32,283 nucleotides of DNA, taken from the IMG/VR virus record IMGVR_UViG_3300027849_000035, positions 1 to 32,283 of that record. One strand, 5' to 3'. Below, one piece after another: positions 14,711 to 21,842 of the stretch (positions are counted from its first letter, which is position 1; every line of letters begins with the position of its first letter). The stretch is from a virus. The position numbers and the translations under genes are program-made. The notes under the pieces are model-generated. The model was not told where the DNA came from and searched no databases. It saw nothing but the letters and a program-made list of their open reading frames with translations.

Positions 14711-15865
14711 TTAGTGTAGTGTATATTTACCGAAATTAGGTTTGCTTAGAACTGAATATGTAGCATATCGTATAGCATCAATTAAGTGGTTATTTTTATC
14801 AATAGGTTTATTAATCATTTTTCCACTTCTGTCTTCTTGCCATTTGTAGTTTCTGAATTCCTGTATTGCATTATGGCTATCTTTTAAGATATGTATTTTA
14901 AAGCGTTTTAACAAATCTATTCCTGCGTTTACACTATCAGCACCTTTTAAACTTGGTCGTACATTCCAACCCATCCTACGCAGTTCTTCAATCAATCTAG
15001 GTTCGGCACTATCAAAGTAAATTGTTTCTCGTTCTATTCCCACCTGTTTCCATTTCTTATGAATATCTATTGTGGTCATTTGGGTTTGATATAAATGTTC
15101 TTGAATATACAAATCATATTCTTTTCTGTAAACACCTACCAAAGTTGTAGGGTCATTTGTATATCCTGCATCTGCACCAAAACTGATAAATTCTGCATCA
15201 TTAGGAATTTGATTTACTTCAATATAATTAAAGATGGTAGACCTACTAGTTCCTTTAATACCTAATCCATAGATTTGCCAATACTGTTCATCAGTATCTT
15301 TTAGCCTTTCAATTTCTTCTTTAATTGTATCACTAAGGAAGCTGTTATCCAAATAAGTAGTAATATTAAAATCGGCATCTTTTCTTGGTATTACCTTGTC
15401 ATAAATCCAATGGTATTCATCTGATGGATTAAAGTCAAGAATTATTTTATCTTCTGTTCTAAATACCAACTGTTGCCAATCTTCATAATCTAATTCATTT
15501 GCTTCATTGATAAAAAGCAGGTGTCTTTTCCTACCTCTAACTTTTTGAGGTTGGTCTAATGAGATGAACTCAATTAGGTTTCCATTTAATTTGTATTCGT
15601 GATTTGATTTATTATGATTGTCTTCAAAATAAGACTTATGTAATTTTAGTATATCAAAAAAATCCCTCATTACAGAAGCACGAACTGATGGAAATGTTTT
15701 CCTACATATTGTAATTGTCTTACCCCTGTTCTTTAGGCAGTAGTGAAATATAATGTATAGCAGTATGTTGTAGGTCTTTCCTGACCTAGTTCCACCTTGT
15801 TCTATAGATATCTTTTTATCTGTTCTTAAAAGGTGCTTAAAAACACTATTTGTCTTTATTTTCAA
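14711..15865 (-). CDS. terL: Terminase large subunit
   Basis: 384 aa, PBSX-type (Terminase_3). Walker A GGTRSGKT at 24-31, Walker B HLLFINEANE at 115-124, coupling motif DFNPSDEYHW at 144-153. C-terminal RNase H-like nuclease with acidic residues at D232 (FGADAGYTNDPTT), D285 (IYFDSAEP) and D363 (NNHLIDAIRY). It pumps DNA into proheads through the portal and cuts concatemers. Overlaps the small subunit gene by 20 nt. Packaging strategy cannot be read from sequence alone, though the seemingly circular contig suits headful packaging or permuted ends. Confidence 0.96.
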   Translation of the reverse strand: MKIKTNSVFKHLLRTDKKISIEQGGTRSGKTYNILLYIIFHYCLKNRGKTITICRKTFPSVRASVMRDFFDILKLHKSYFEDNHNKSNHEYKLNGNLIEFISLDQPQKVRGRKRHLLFINEANELDYEDWQQLVFRTEDKIILDFNPSDEYHWIYDKVIPRKDADFNITTYLDNSFLSDTIKEEIERLKDTDEQYWQIYGLGIKGTSRSTIFNYIEVNQIPNDAEFISFGADAGYTNDPTTLVGVYRKEYDLYIQEHLYQTQMTTIDIHKKWKQVGIERETIYFDSAEPRLIEELRRMGWNVRPSLKGADSVNAGIDLLKRFKIHILKDSHNAIQEFRNYKWQEDRSGKMINKPIDKNNHLIDAIRYATYSVLSKPNFGKYTLH

Positions 15866-16199
15866 TTATTTCTATTTCAAAATGTGTAGGCATTCCATCT
15901 GCTCCTGTTATTTCTTGTCTTTCAACATAACCCCTTTTCTTACCTTTTGTCTTTAGGTAGAATATTGTAGCTGCAGTTGAATCAGCTGCAATCTGTTTAT
16001 GTAATTGGCTTTCTGCAAAATCTAAAGCTACGTTTTCTATTTCCTGAACTGCCATTGCAAACATCTCATCTTCATTTAGCCATTTGTAATATGTGCTTCT
16101 TGGTATGTCTGCTTTCTTACAAGCTACTGTAACAACTCCTAGGCTTTGTTCTAGTGCTGCTAATAGTGATTCCTTTTTTATGTGTCTACTTTCGTTCAT
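15846..16199 (-). CDS. terS: Terminase small subunit
   Basis: 117 aa. N-terminal helix-turn-helix: SLLAALEQSLGVVTVACKKA followed by DIPRSTYYKWLNEDE, then a helix-rich oligomerisation part (AVQEIENVALDFAESQLHKQ) and a C-terminal KTKGKKRGYVERQEITG motif common in TerS of this type. Recognises the packaging site and hands DNA to TerL. Overlaps the dioxygenase gene by 14 nt and TerL by 20 nt. Confidence 0.9.
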   Translation of the reverse strand: MNESRHIKKESLLAALEQSLGVVTVACKKADIPRSTYYKWLNEDEMFAMAVQEIENVALDFAESQLHKQIAADSTAATIFYLKTKGKKRGYVERQEITGADGMPTHFEIEIIENKDK

Positions 16200-17028
16200 T
16201 GTTTTTTGGGTTTATTTTGTTCTTCCTTTTAACTGCCCTTTCCCTTTTCTTTATATTTAACCTTGTTACTTCTTCTTTATAAGGGTAACAATGTTTTAAT
16301 TGTGCTAAAGTATAATAAACGATACTTGCCCTGTAAAAATCTTCTTTGTAAGGTCTTAAAGGCATAACTCCGTGGATTTCTTCTTGCCCTTTGAATATAC
16401 ATAAAGCACCATCAGATTGTTCTAAAGCAATTCTATATTCAGGTAAAACCAATTCGCCACCATTGCAATGTTCTTTTAAAATTAACACATTGCTAAAACT
16501 TCCTTTTATATTACCACTATCTTTATGGTATTTAATTGCGTGGTTTACGTTTATATTTGCAGTAGTGTAAGGTGTATCAACTAACCTGTAATCATTATCT
16601 ACAATTTCCTGAACCTTTTTCAAATCATATTCGTACAATTCAGGCAGGTGTTTTTTATATATGCTACAAAGTGTTTCTTGAAATGTAAATAGTTTATTAA
16701 AGTTTTTCTTTTCTTCTATTGTTTTATTACTGAACCTACAAAAGTCATTTCTTAAAGCTATTCTAGGTAATGCACCAAAAACACTTGACTTAGTTGGCAA
16801 TGCCAAATGTGTCCTATATGTTTCTACATATTTTGTTTCCTTTGCTGCTTCCCTTACATAACTTAGTAATTCCTTATCAACATTTATATATATTCCTATA
16901 CACTCACCATTTAAATAAAATGACGTATCACCTTTTATTACTTCATCATAATCATTTTTGCTAGGTGTATTTTGTAATAAGCCACTACAATCTTGGTGCT
17001 TTGTTAGGTCAAACCTTTTCATTTTCAA
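16186..17028 (-). CDS. TET/JBP-like 2-oxoglutarate/Fe(II) dioxygenase
   Basis: 280 aa. The C-terminal half has the double-stranded beta-helix iron site: H168-K-D170 (IKYHKDSGN), distal H219 (EEIHGVMPL) and R233 (FYRASIVYY) for 2-oxoglutarate. Also FGALPRIALRNDFCRFS at 84-100 and CNGGELVLPEYRIAL at 188-202, blocks shared with phage members of the TET/JBP family, which hydroxylate methyl groups on pyrimidines in DNA. The last 25 residues are very basic, fit for DNA contact. It lies between a ParB-like gene and the terminases, an arrangement described for phage TET/JBP genes. No DNA methyltransferase is present, so the substrate could be host-made 5-methylcytosine or thymine itself. Start could also be the second ATG (17022). 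Confidence 0.75.
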   Translation of the reverse strand: MKMKRFDLTKHQDCSGLLQNTPSKNDYDEVIKGDTSFYLNGECIGIYINVDKELLSYVREAAKETKYVETYRTHLALPTKSSVFGALPRIALRNDFCRFSNKTIEEKKNFNKLFTFQETLCSIYKKHLPELYEYDLKKVQEIVDNDYRLVDTPYTTANINVNHAIKYHKDSGNIKGSFSNVLILKEHCNGGELVLPEYRIALEQSDGALCIFKGQEEIHGVMPLRPYKEDFYRASIVYYTLAQLKHCYPYKEEVTRLNIKKRERAVKRKNKINPKNNERK

Positions 17029-17599
17029 GAATTTTATATATTAATGTTCTGTAATCTTCACAATTATATTTTAAAAGTAATTTTTCTAACCTATCAACAA
17101 CATCACCAAATTCTTCGTTTTCAAATGGGATAGTAATATTCTTTATTTTAGCATCTAAAAACCTATTTAACTTTTCTTCTGCAGTATTTAAACTGTAATC
17201 AGTATTATTACTAACTTCTTCTTCAGGTTGCCAAACATCTAACCCCCATTCTTTCAATTCTACATTTTCAAAAGCATTTGCAAGTGCATCCCAATCCCAA
17301 TCTCCAAAACCCACATTATCTTTAATAATAAATTCTTGTGCTTGTTTGTCATTTAAATCTGCTGCCTGTATAATATAGACTTCTTTTAGCCCAAGTTCCT
17401 TACAAGCCTTGTAACGCATATTACCACCCAAAATAACATTGTCCTTATCAACTACAATTGGTCTGAGTGATAACATCTCAGGAAACTCCCTTACACTATT
17501 AACAAGTTTTTGAAACTTATGTTTGTTTATTGTTCTAGGATTTGCAGCATTTTCTGTTATTGATGATATGCTGACCTTTTCTATTTTAGCTTTAATCAT
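17009..17599 (-). CDS. ParB/Srx-like nuclease-domain protein
   Basis: 196 aa. N-terminal ParB-like domain: SISSITENAANPRTINKHKF, LSLRPIVVDKDNVILGGNMR, YKACKELGLKEVYIIQAADL and QAQEFIIKDNVGFGDWDWDA. The GGNMRYKA and NVGFGDWDWD motifs are those of ParB-like proteins of phages, often linked with DNA modification enzymes and terminases. No methyltransferase domain follows; residues 130-196 are acidic and helical. Likely binds DNA near the terminase or guides the dioxygenase encoded next to it (20-nt overlap). True chromosome-partitioning function is unlikely. Confidence 0.85.
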   Translation of the reverse strand: MIKAKIEKVSISSITENAANPRTINKHKFQKLVNSVREFPEMLSLRPIVVDKDNVILGGNMRYKACKELGLKEVYIIQAADLNDKQAQEFIIKDNVGFGDWDWDALANAFENVELKEWGLDVWQPEEEVSNNTDYSLNTAEEKLNRFLDAKIKNITIPFENEEFGDVVDRLEKLLLKYNCEDYRTLIYKILENEKV

Positions 17600-17629
17600 T
17601 GTTTATATTTTTCAGCAAGTTACAAAAAA

Positions 17630-17788
17630 TTATTTTCTGTATATTTTTGTGATTATTAATTGAAATATTCCAAAGTAAATAACAATATCTTCTTCATATA
17701 TTTGTTCATCTTCAAAAGGGTAATGCCTGATACCAAACAAAACCCCTTTAAAAAACCCTGCTTTAATTTCATAACGTAATAATTCCAT
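17630..17788 (-). CDS. Small hypothetical protein (52 aa)
   Basis: Starts MELLRYEIKAGFFKGVLFGI and ends FGIFQLIITKIYRK. The C-terminal half is hydrophobic with an acidic middle (EDEQIYEEDI). A longer reading from 17839 overlaps the neighbouring gene, so the ATG at 17788, 14 nt after a CGTTATATA motif, is preferred. Function unknown. Confidence 0.55.
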   Translation of the reverse strand: MELLRYEIKAGFFKGVLFGIRHYPFEDEQIYEEDIVIYFGIFQLIITKIYRK

Positions 17789-17802
17789 AGTAAATGCTTT
17801 GG

Positions 17803-17811
17803 TATATAACG
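17803..17811 (-). promoter_or_regulatory. CGTTATATA motif upstream of small gene
   Basis: Exact 9-mer on the minus strand, 14 nt before the ATG at 17788; a looser spacing than at the structural genes. Confidence 0.35.
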
Positions 17812-17829
17812 TAATAAAACCTAAATCTT

Positions 17830-17925
17830 TTATTCCCAATCTTCAGGAAATAACTTTTTAGCTATTGCCTTTCCTACTTTTGCTACAATTACTGTAACGA
17901 TTATCCAAAAAATTGCTTTTGTCAT
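17830..17925 (-). CDS. Small single-span membrane protein (31 aa)
   Basis: Starts MTKAIFWIIVTVIVAKVGKA and ends IAKKLFPEDWE: one transmembrane helix followed by a basic then acidic tail. Function unknown; no lysis genes are near. Confidence 0.55.
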   Translation of the reverse strand: MTKAIFWIIVTVIVAKVGKAIAKKLFPEDWE

Positions 17926-17944
17926 TTTTTATTTATTTAATTAA

Positions 17945-18520
17945 TTACCAATGCATATCATTCATAGACGTACCACTTTCTATAATCTCACATTTGTCTT
18001 TTGATTTCCAACTCCAAGATTTTTTTAATAAATTAACTCGTTCAATAACCTCATCAATTTTATCTTTTGGTATGTCTTTAAAAAGAAATAGTAATCTATC
18101 ATAATCGGTTGTAGGGTTTTGTTTCTGTGCCTTTATTGATTTAATATCTTTTTTTAATTTTTGATTTTTTTCTGAAAGTTTTCTATATTCATTTTGAAGA
18201 TAATGTATTCTATCTATTTCATCATAATTTAAATCACTTTTAAATTGAAAGCAGGATTCTAATTCAGCAAGTTCAATGTTTGATTTTTTATAAATAGGGT
18301 ACATTTTAACAAGATGTATTACTGATGCGTGATCTGTTTTTTTACCCATTGAAGTAAAAAAGTTAGCTATGTTAGTCCATCTCATATTCATTTTGTTTCT
18401 AAAGATATGACAAGCCAATGCCCTTAGCTCTACATATTCTCGTTTTCTAGTATTTTTGAATATATCAATGCCTGTTATTTCAACAATACGTTCTGATATT
18501 TTTAAATAGTTTTTATTCAT
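17945..18520 (-). CDS. DnaA domain IV-like DNA-binding protein
   Basis: 191 aa. Residues about 20-78 match the DnaA C-terminal helix-turn-helix: RKREYVELRALACHIFRNKM, then TNIANFF, and the signature GKKTDHASVIHLVKMYPIYK. No AAA domain is present. The rest is a long coiled coil (YLQNEYRKLSEKNQKLKKDI) with a basic tail. Such orphan DnaA-domain proteins in phages may bind DnaA boxes to start phage replication or to block the host (inference). Its start overlaps the DUF3310 gene by 8 nt. Confidence 0.75.
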   Translation of the reverse strand: MNKNYLKISERIVEITGIDIFKNTRKREYVELRALACHIFRNKMNMRWTNIANFFTSMGKKTDHASVIHLVKMYPIYKKSNIELAELESCFQFKSDLNYDEIDRIHYLQNEYRKLSEKNQKLKKDIKSIKAQKQNPTTDYDRLLFLFKDIPKDKIDEVIERVNLLKKSWSWKSKDKCEIIESGTSMNDMHW

Positions 18521-18713
18521 TTCTTAAAATTTTTATTTCACGTTCTAAATAATCTTTTGCTTTTAATAAGTCCCCTAACTCATCTTTCTTTTTTCCTGCT
18601 CTAGCAATATATTTCAAGATATTACCCCTGTTAAAGTTAAGGGAGTAATCGCTACATACGTCTATAATGTCATAGTCTTTCCCGTTATCGTAATGTATTT
18701 GAGTTGCTTTCAT
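18513..18713 (-). CDS. DUF3310 protein
   Basis: 66 aa: MKATQIHYDNGKDYDIIDVC, then NFNRGNILKYIARAGKKKDE and LLKAKDYLEREI. The HY-(n)-D-I-(n)-N-R-G-N-I-L-K-Y-I-x-R-(x)-K pattern is the DUF3310 family, common in phages next to nucleotide metabolism or nuclease genes (sometimes labelled nucleotide kinase). A longer frame starts at 18743, but the ATG at 18713 forms an ATGA overlap with the upstream stop and is preferred. Confidence 0.88.
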   Translation of the reverse strand: MKATQIHYDNGKDYDIIDVCSDYSLNFNRGNILKYIARAGKKKDELGDLLKAKDYLEREIKILRNE

Positions 18714-19423
18714 TCTGTTCTTAGTTTTAAAAGGTGGTAGCATTCAGAATATTTCTGTCTTGCCTTTCCCCTGTATTCTTGTTTAAATAATTCGTATAGT
18801 TTTCTAGTATATTGGTATTTGGTTGTACAATCTGCAAAATACTTTTCTGCAAACCTTTTCCCTTTTCCTTTAAAGTAGTTTACATTGTCAGCAGTATCTC
18901 CCATAATCATCTGCTCATAAAAATTATACATTGCTTCATCTTCTGATATGTCTAGTATTTCCTGATGCTTGTAATGGTAATTATACATAAGGCAAGGGAA
19001 CTGCTTGTAGTCTTTATCTATTGATACTATCATCACTTCATCCCTACCTACTTCCCTGCTTAGATTAAACCAATACCTTGCAACGATATCATCTGTTTCA
19101 ATACCATACCCATAAACTGAATCATATTGGTCTTTTACAAATTGATGCATCTCGTGTAATAGTGGTGGCAATTCCTGTTTTTTTCTATTGGCTTTATAGT
19201 TGTTTGTAATTAGCTTTCTAAAATTTCCTTTTGAACCACTAAAAGTAACTACCCTGTCAATGCTGTACATATCTTCTAACTTGTTTACAATAGCCATAAA
19301 CTGTTGGTCAAACTTATTTCTAGCATCAGCTATATCTGTATAGTATTTTTCATCTTCAGGATGTTCTCGTTTCTTATAACAACTTGCAAAAATCAAACTG
19401 TCTGCATCTACCAATAATATCAT
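18710..19423 (-). CDS. FEN/PIN-type 5'-3' exonuclease
   Basis: 237 aa with acidic clusters of the flap endonuclease superfamily: LLVDADSLIF (D6, D8), GYGIETDDIVARYWF, VMIVSIDKDYKQFPCLMYNY and MGDTADNVNYFKGKGKRFAE. The last is the helix-hairpin-helix region that follows the active site in T4 RNase H and Pol I 5' nuclease. Removes RNA primers or 5' flaps in replication, or degrades host DNA. Preceded by a variant (AAACAGAAT) of the AAACAGAAC motif one nt before ATG. Confidence 0.85.
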   Translation of the reverse strand: MILLVDADSLIFASCYKKREHPEDEKYYTDIADARNKFDQQFMAIVNKLEDMYSIDRVVTFSGSKGNFRKLITNNYKANRKKQELPPLLHEMHQFVKDQYDSVYGYGIETDDIVARYWFNLSREVGRDEVMIVSIDKDYKQFPCLMYNYHYKHQEILDISEDEAMYNFYEQMIMGDTADNVNYFKGKGKRFAEKYFADCTTKYQYTRKLYELFKQEYRGKARQKYSECYHLLKLRTE

Positions 19424-19424
19424 A

Positions 19425-19433
19425 ATTCTGTTT
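19425..19433 (-). promoter_or_regulatory. AAACAGAAT variant motif
   Basis: Eight of nine bases of AAACAGAAC on the minus strand, 1 nt before the ATG of the FEN-type gene. Confidence 0.4.
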
Positions 19434-19435
19434 TT

Positions 19436-20287
19436 TTAAATTCCACAATGACCACTATCACAATCGTTAAAATCATCATCAAATAATTCTGTTTGTTTTA
19501 AACTTTTTTTTATGTCTTTGTATTTCACACCATTTTTAAAAGTCCGTTTACCATCTCCATTTTCCTCTGAATCAATAAACCATTGAAATTTGTTTGGATG
19601 CTTTTCACTCATATGTTTTAATAAAATTGGAGACCTATGAAAACAACCAACACAATTATTTAAATAAGCAAATCTTACATTTTTGCCTTCCCAATAATTT
19701 TCAATAGAATCTTTAAAAGTTGGATTATCAATTAAAGGAAATTTAGGTTTTTGCCATTCTATGTTTGACCAACTATTTTGATTGCCATTTTTAGTTCTTC
19801 CTGTAATTGTTTTAAATTCTGAATTTCCATTTTTATTAGTTTTTTCAATCATTGTTTTTGCCCTTCTTTGTTCGTTGGCTCTAAACCCTATTCTCATTTC
19901 AACAACTTCATTTATTTCTTTTCTCCACCAATCAAAAATAGGTTGCAGCTTCATTTCAGTAGTACAAAATCTTTGAGTAACATTTGGCAAATATCTTTTA
20001 CCTTTTCGTACTGTTATTTCATCAAAAGTTTTACCTGTAACCCAATCAATTTTAGAGCCTATAAACTGTTCTAAGTCTAACATTGTATAAATAATCATAT
20101 CTTCTTCTAAAGTACCTATAAATTCAGTTCCTAACCTATCAGAAACTTCTTGTCTTATTTTAGCATCAGGGAACAAACATTTTTTGTCATCTGTTCTAAC
20201 TAAAGAAAATACATTATAATCAGCAGGGTAATTTGCTGCAATGTAACTTGATGTTTTACCACCACTTAAACTGTTTACTGTTTTCAT
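19436..20287 (-). CDS. PAPS reductase-like PP-loop enzyme
   Basis: 283 aa. PP-loop SGGKTSS at 8-14 directly after the start (MKTVNSLSGGKTSSYIAANY), then VFSLVRTDDKKCLF, a Cys in RFCTTEMKLQPIFDWW, RIGFRANEQRRAKT, and NNCVGCFHRSPILLKHMSEK with two Cys, plus a C-terminal CDSGHCG. This is the adenine nucleotide alpha-hydrolase / PAPS reductase-like fold (COG0175). In phages such enzymes may serve in sulfur transfer to DNA or tRNA, or in cysteine supply; substrate not visible. The Cys set could carry an iron-sulfur cluster or a persulfide. ATGA overlap with the preceding gene. Confidence 0.8.
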   Translation of the reverse strand: MKTVNSLSGGKTSSYIAANYPADYNVFSLVRTDDKKCLFPDAKIRQEVSDRLGTEFIGTLEEDMIIYTMLDLEQFIGSKIDWVTGKTFDEITVRKGKRYLPNVTQRFCTTEMKLQPIFDWWRKEINEVVEMRIGFRANEQRRAKTMIEKTNKNGNSEFKTITGRTKNGNQNSWSNIEWQKPKFPLIDNPTFKDSIENYWEGKNVRFAYLNNCVGCFHRSPILLKHMSEKHPNKFQWFIDSEENGDGKRTFKNGVKYKDIKKSLKQTELFDDDFNDCDSGHCGI

Positions 20288-20502
20288 AATTCTTTTAATT
20301 CGTCTTTAATCAAATCTAAATACATATCCTGCATCTTTTTATTTTCCTTTACAACTTGGTTTATTATGAAAGGCAAGTCTTTGATTAATTGGTCTGTATT
20401 ATACACCACCCAATTATCTTCACCATATCCTATATAAAATTCTCCGTCTTGGCAATAAAGCTGATTTGTTTCGTGTATGTATGTATGCTTACTGTCTGTC
20501 AT
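20284..20502 (-). CDS. Small hypothetical protein (72 aa)
   Basis: Starts MTDSKHTYIHETNQLYCQDG and has EFYIGYGEDNWVVYNTDQLI, a small beta region, followed by a helical C-terminus (MQDMYLDLIKDELKEL). No family recognised. Linked by overlaps on both sides in a translationally coupled run of short genes (20284-20832). Confidence 0.65.
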   Translation of the reverse strand: MTDSKHTYIHETNQLYCQDGEFYIGYGEDNWVVYNTDQLIKDLPFIINQVVKENKKMQDMYLDLIKDELKEL

Positions 20503-20653
20503 ATTGTGATAAATTTATTTGTAAATAATTTCTTAAATCTGAATTTTCTTTTATTCTAAACTTAATTGTGATATCAGTTATTGATTGGTCTTTTTCTGTA
20601 TGGGATTCGATTGACTTTCTAAGTTCATCCCAAGCTGCTTGATTTACTTTCAT
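20489..20653 (-). CDS. Small hypothetical protein (54 aa)
   Basis: Starts MKVNQAAWDELRKSIESHTE, then SITDITIKFRIKENSDLRNY. The ATG at 20653 overlaps the upstream TGA (ATGA), so the longer frame from 20716 is not used. No family recognised. Confidence 0.6.
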   Translation of the reverse strand: MKVNQAAWDELRKSIESHTEKDQSITDITIKFRIKENSDLRNYLQINLSQYDRQ

Positions 20654-20832
20654 ACTAAATATAAATCTAATTCTTTGGCAACATAGTTGATATGCTTTTG
20701 CGTAGTTTGTGACCAATACCCTAACTGATAAAGTTTGTCACCTGCTATGGTAGCAACGTGAGTAGTGTAGCTCCAAACTTGGTTTCCTTTAATTGTTAAA
20801 TTTTGCTTGTACTTTGCTAATTTGTAATTCAT
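20650..20832 (-). CDS. Small hypothetical protein (60 aa)
   Basis: Starts MNYKLAKYKQNLTIKGNQVW and contains VATIAGDKLYQLGYWSQTTQ and HINYVAKELDLYLV. Compact alpha/beta look, mildly like small DUF8033-type phage proteins with YVWSYTTHVA-like patterns. The gene has the AAACAGAAC motif 2 nt before its ATG. Confidence 0.65.
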   Translation of the reverse strand: MNYKLAKYKQNLTIKGNQVWSYTTHVATIAGDKLYQLGYWSQTTQKHINYVAKELDLYLV

Positions 20833-20834
20833 CT

Positions 20835-20843
20835 GTTCTGTTT
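20835..20843 (-). promoter_or_regulatory. AAACAGAAC start-proximal motif
   Basis: Exact 9-mer on the minus strand, 2 nt before the ATG at 20832, in the wider TTAAAAACAGAACAGATG. Confidence 0.5.
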
Positions 20844-20847
20844 TTAA

Positions 20848-21033
20848 TTATTTTGAAATGTAATCCATTGATACTTTTAAACCCATATCTAAACCCTTTT
20901 GAAATGATTGAGTTGCTAAACCATAAAAAATGTTAGTTAACTCTGTGTGTTCATTAGAACTTAAATGTATATTAAGTGTATCTAATTTTTCAAATGCTTG
21001 TGCTAATTCTGATTTTTTTGTTTCTGTTTTCAT
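20848..21033 (-). CDS. Small helical hypothetical protein (61 aa)
   Basis: Starts MKTETKKSELAQAFEKLDTL; mostly helical with IFYGLATQSFQKGLDMGLKV. A longer frame from 21081 exists, but the ATG at 21033 is preceded at 2 nt by AAACAGAAC, as in neighbouring genes, and so is chosen. Function unknown. Confidence 0.6.
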   Translation of the reverse strand: MKTETKKSELAQAFEKLDTLNIHLSSNEHTELTNIFYGLATQSFQKGLDMGLKVSMDYISK

Positions 21034-21035
21034 CT

Positions 21036-21044
21036 GTTCTGTTT
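21036..21044 (-). promoter_or_regulatory. AAACAGAAC start-proximal motif
   Basis: Exact 9-mer on the minus strand, 2 nt before the ATG at 21033. Confidence 0.5.
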
Positions 21045-21065
21045 TTAATATATTTAAATTGTTAA

Positions 21066-21347
21066 TTATTCTTCTTCCCAATATGCAGTGTAGTAAGCAT
21101 ATTCTTGTTCTTCGCCCTCAGTTAATTTATACATACTTTCTTCTTCATCTTCTTCATTTTCTAAATTTTCCAAAGCCATTATACAATGTTTTAACTTTTC
21201 TATTATGTATTGTCCATCTTCATCTTCTACTATTGTGTAACCAAATGAGTCTTTCTCAATTACTTTATAAGTTCCAGTTAATTGACCTTGTGCTACTAGA
21301 GTAAAGTTTTCTGACTCATAATAAAATTCGTTTTGTAATGTTATCAT
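21066..21347 (-). CDS. Acidic hypothetical protein (93 aa)
   Basis: Starts MITLQNEFYYESENFTLVAQ, with beta-rich TYKVIEKDSFGYTIVEDEDG and a strongly acidic tail (ENEEDEEESMYKLTEGEEQE). Acidic small early proteins in phages can mimic DNA or bind host factors, but nothing specific is visible. First gene after a Bacteroidota-type promoter at 21377-21406. Confidence 0.65.
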   Translation of the reverse strand: MITLQNEFYYESENFTLVAQGQLTGTYKVIEKDSFGYTIVEDEDGQYIIEKLKHCIMALENLENEEDEEESMYKLTEGEEQEYAYYTAYWEEE

Positions 21348-21350
21348 AAT

Positions 21351-21359
21351 ATTCTGTTT
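21351..21359 (-). promoter_or_regulatory. AAACAGAAT variant motif
   Basis: Eight of nine bases of AAACAGAAC on the minus strand, 3 nt before the ATG at 21347. Confidence 0.4.
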
Positions 21360-21376
21360 TAATTATTAAACTTAAA

Positions 21377-21406
21377 CAAATATAAAACAAATTACCTTAT
21401 AAACAA
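21377..21406 (-). promoter_or_regulatory. Bacteroidota-type promoter
   Basis: Minus strand TTG (21404-21406), 19 nt, TATATTTG (21377-21384). The block upstream and around the TTG is the same as at 14690-14706. Drives the run of small genes from 21347 downward. Confidence 0.75.
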
Positions 21407-21419
21407 TAAATTTAATAAC

Positions 21420-21842
21420 TTATTTTTCAGAAAGGTTGATATTTATTATACTAGCTTGATTTTCAGTTAGTAAATAAACATCTTTAAGAAGTCTTTTTTT
21501 TGTCCACATTGTAGTATCAGGACAATATTTTTTCACAGGTGCAGGTAATTCTAAATTGTTTAGCCAATATAAGAAGTTTCCTTTTGGGTCATTAACAAAG
21601 TATAGTTTTATAACCTTTTCATCTAATGCCATCAAAGCATCGTACTTGTCTTTCTCAAGCATTTTTTCTTCATAATGCTTATTACGAAATTTCATTTCAA
21701 TAACACAGTCTTTTCCTTTTGGTGTTTTACCTATTGCATCGTATCTAGTAAACCCTTCACCACACCATTTCAAATCCCAACCATCTAGGTTAAGCAGGAA
21801 AACCACAGCCTTTTCCCACTTGTTAATCTTTTTTATTCCCAT
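21420..21842 (-). CDS. PD-(D/E)XK nuclease-like protein
   Basis: 140 aa. Residues 8-55: WEKAVVFLLNLDGWDLKWCG, TRYDAIGKTPKGKDCVIEMK. The D...(12-14)...E-M-K spacing with an upstream Glu fits the restriction-endonuclease-like fold. The remainder has IKLYFVNDPKGNFLYWLNNL. Could be a Holliday-junction or general nuclease, or a degenerate member. Starts 20 nt inside the end of the preceding gene. Confidence 0.55.
   Translation of the reverse strand: MGIKKINKWEKAVVFLLNLDGWDLKWCGEGFTRYDAIGKTPKGKDCVIEMKFRNKHYEEKMLEKDKYDALMALDEKVIKLYFVNDPKGNFLYWLNNLELPAPVKKYCPDTTMWTKKRLLKDVYLLTENQASIININLSEK

Noticed and set aside
17009-17599. ParB-like protein as a plasmid/prophage partition system
   Set aside because: No ParA-type ATPase or parS-like repeats beside it; context with the dioxygenase and terminases fits the phage ParB-like family instead.
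20930-21304. 124-aa plus-strand frame across two small minus-strand genes
   Set aside because: Leu/Phe-rich antisense of acidic genes, crossing a gene boundary; no leader or domain.
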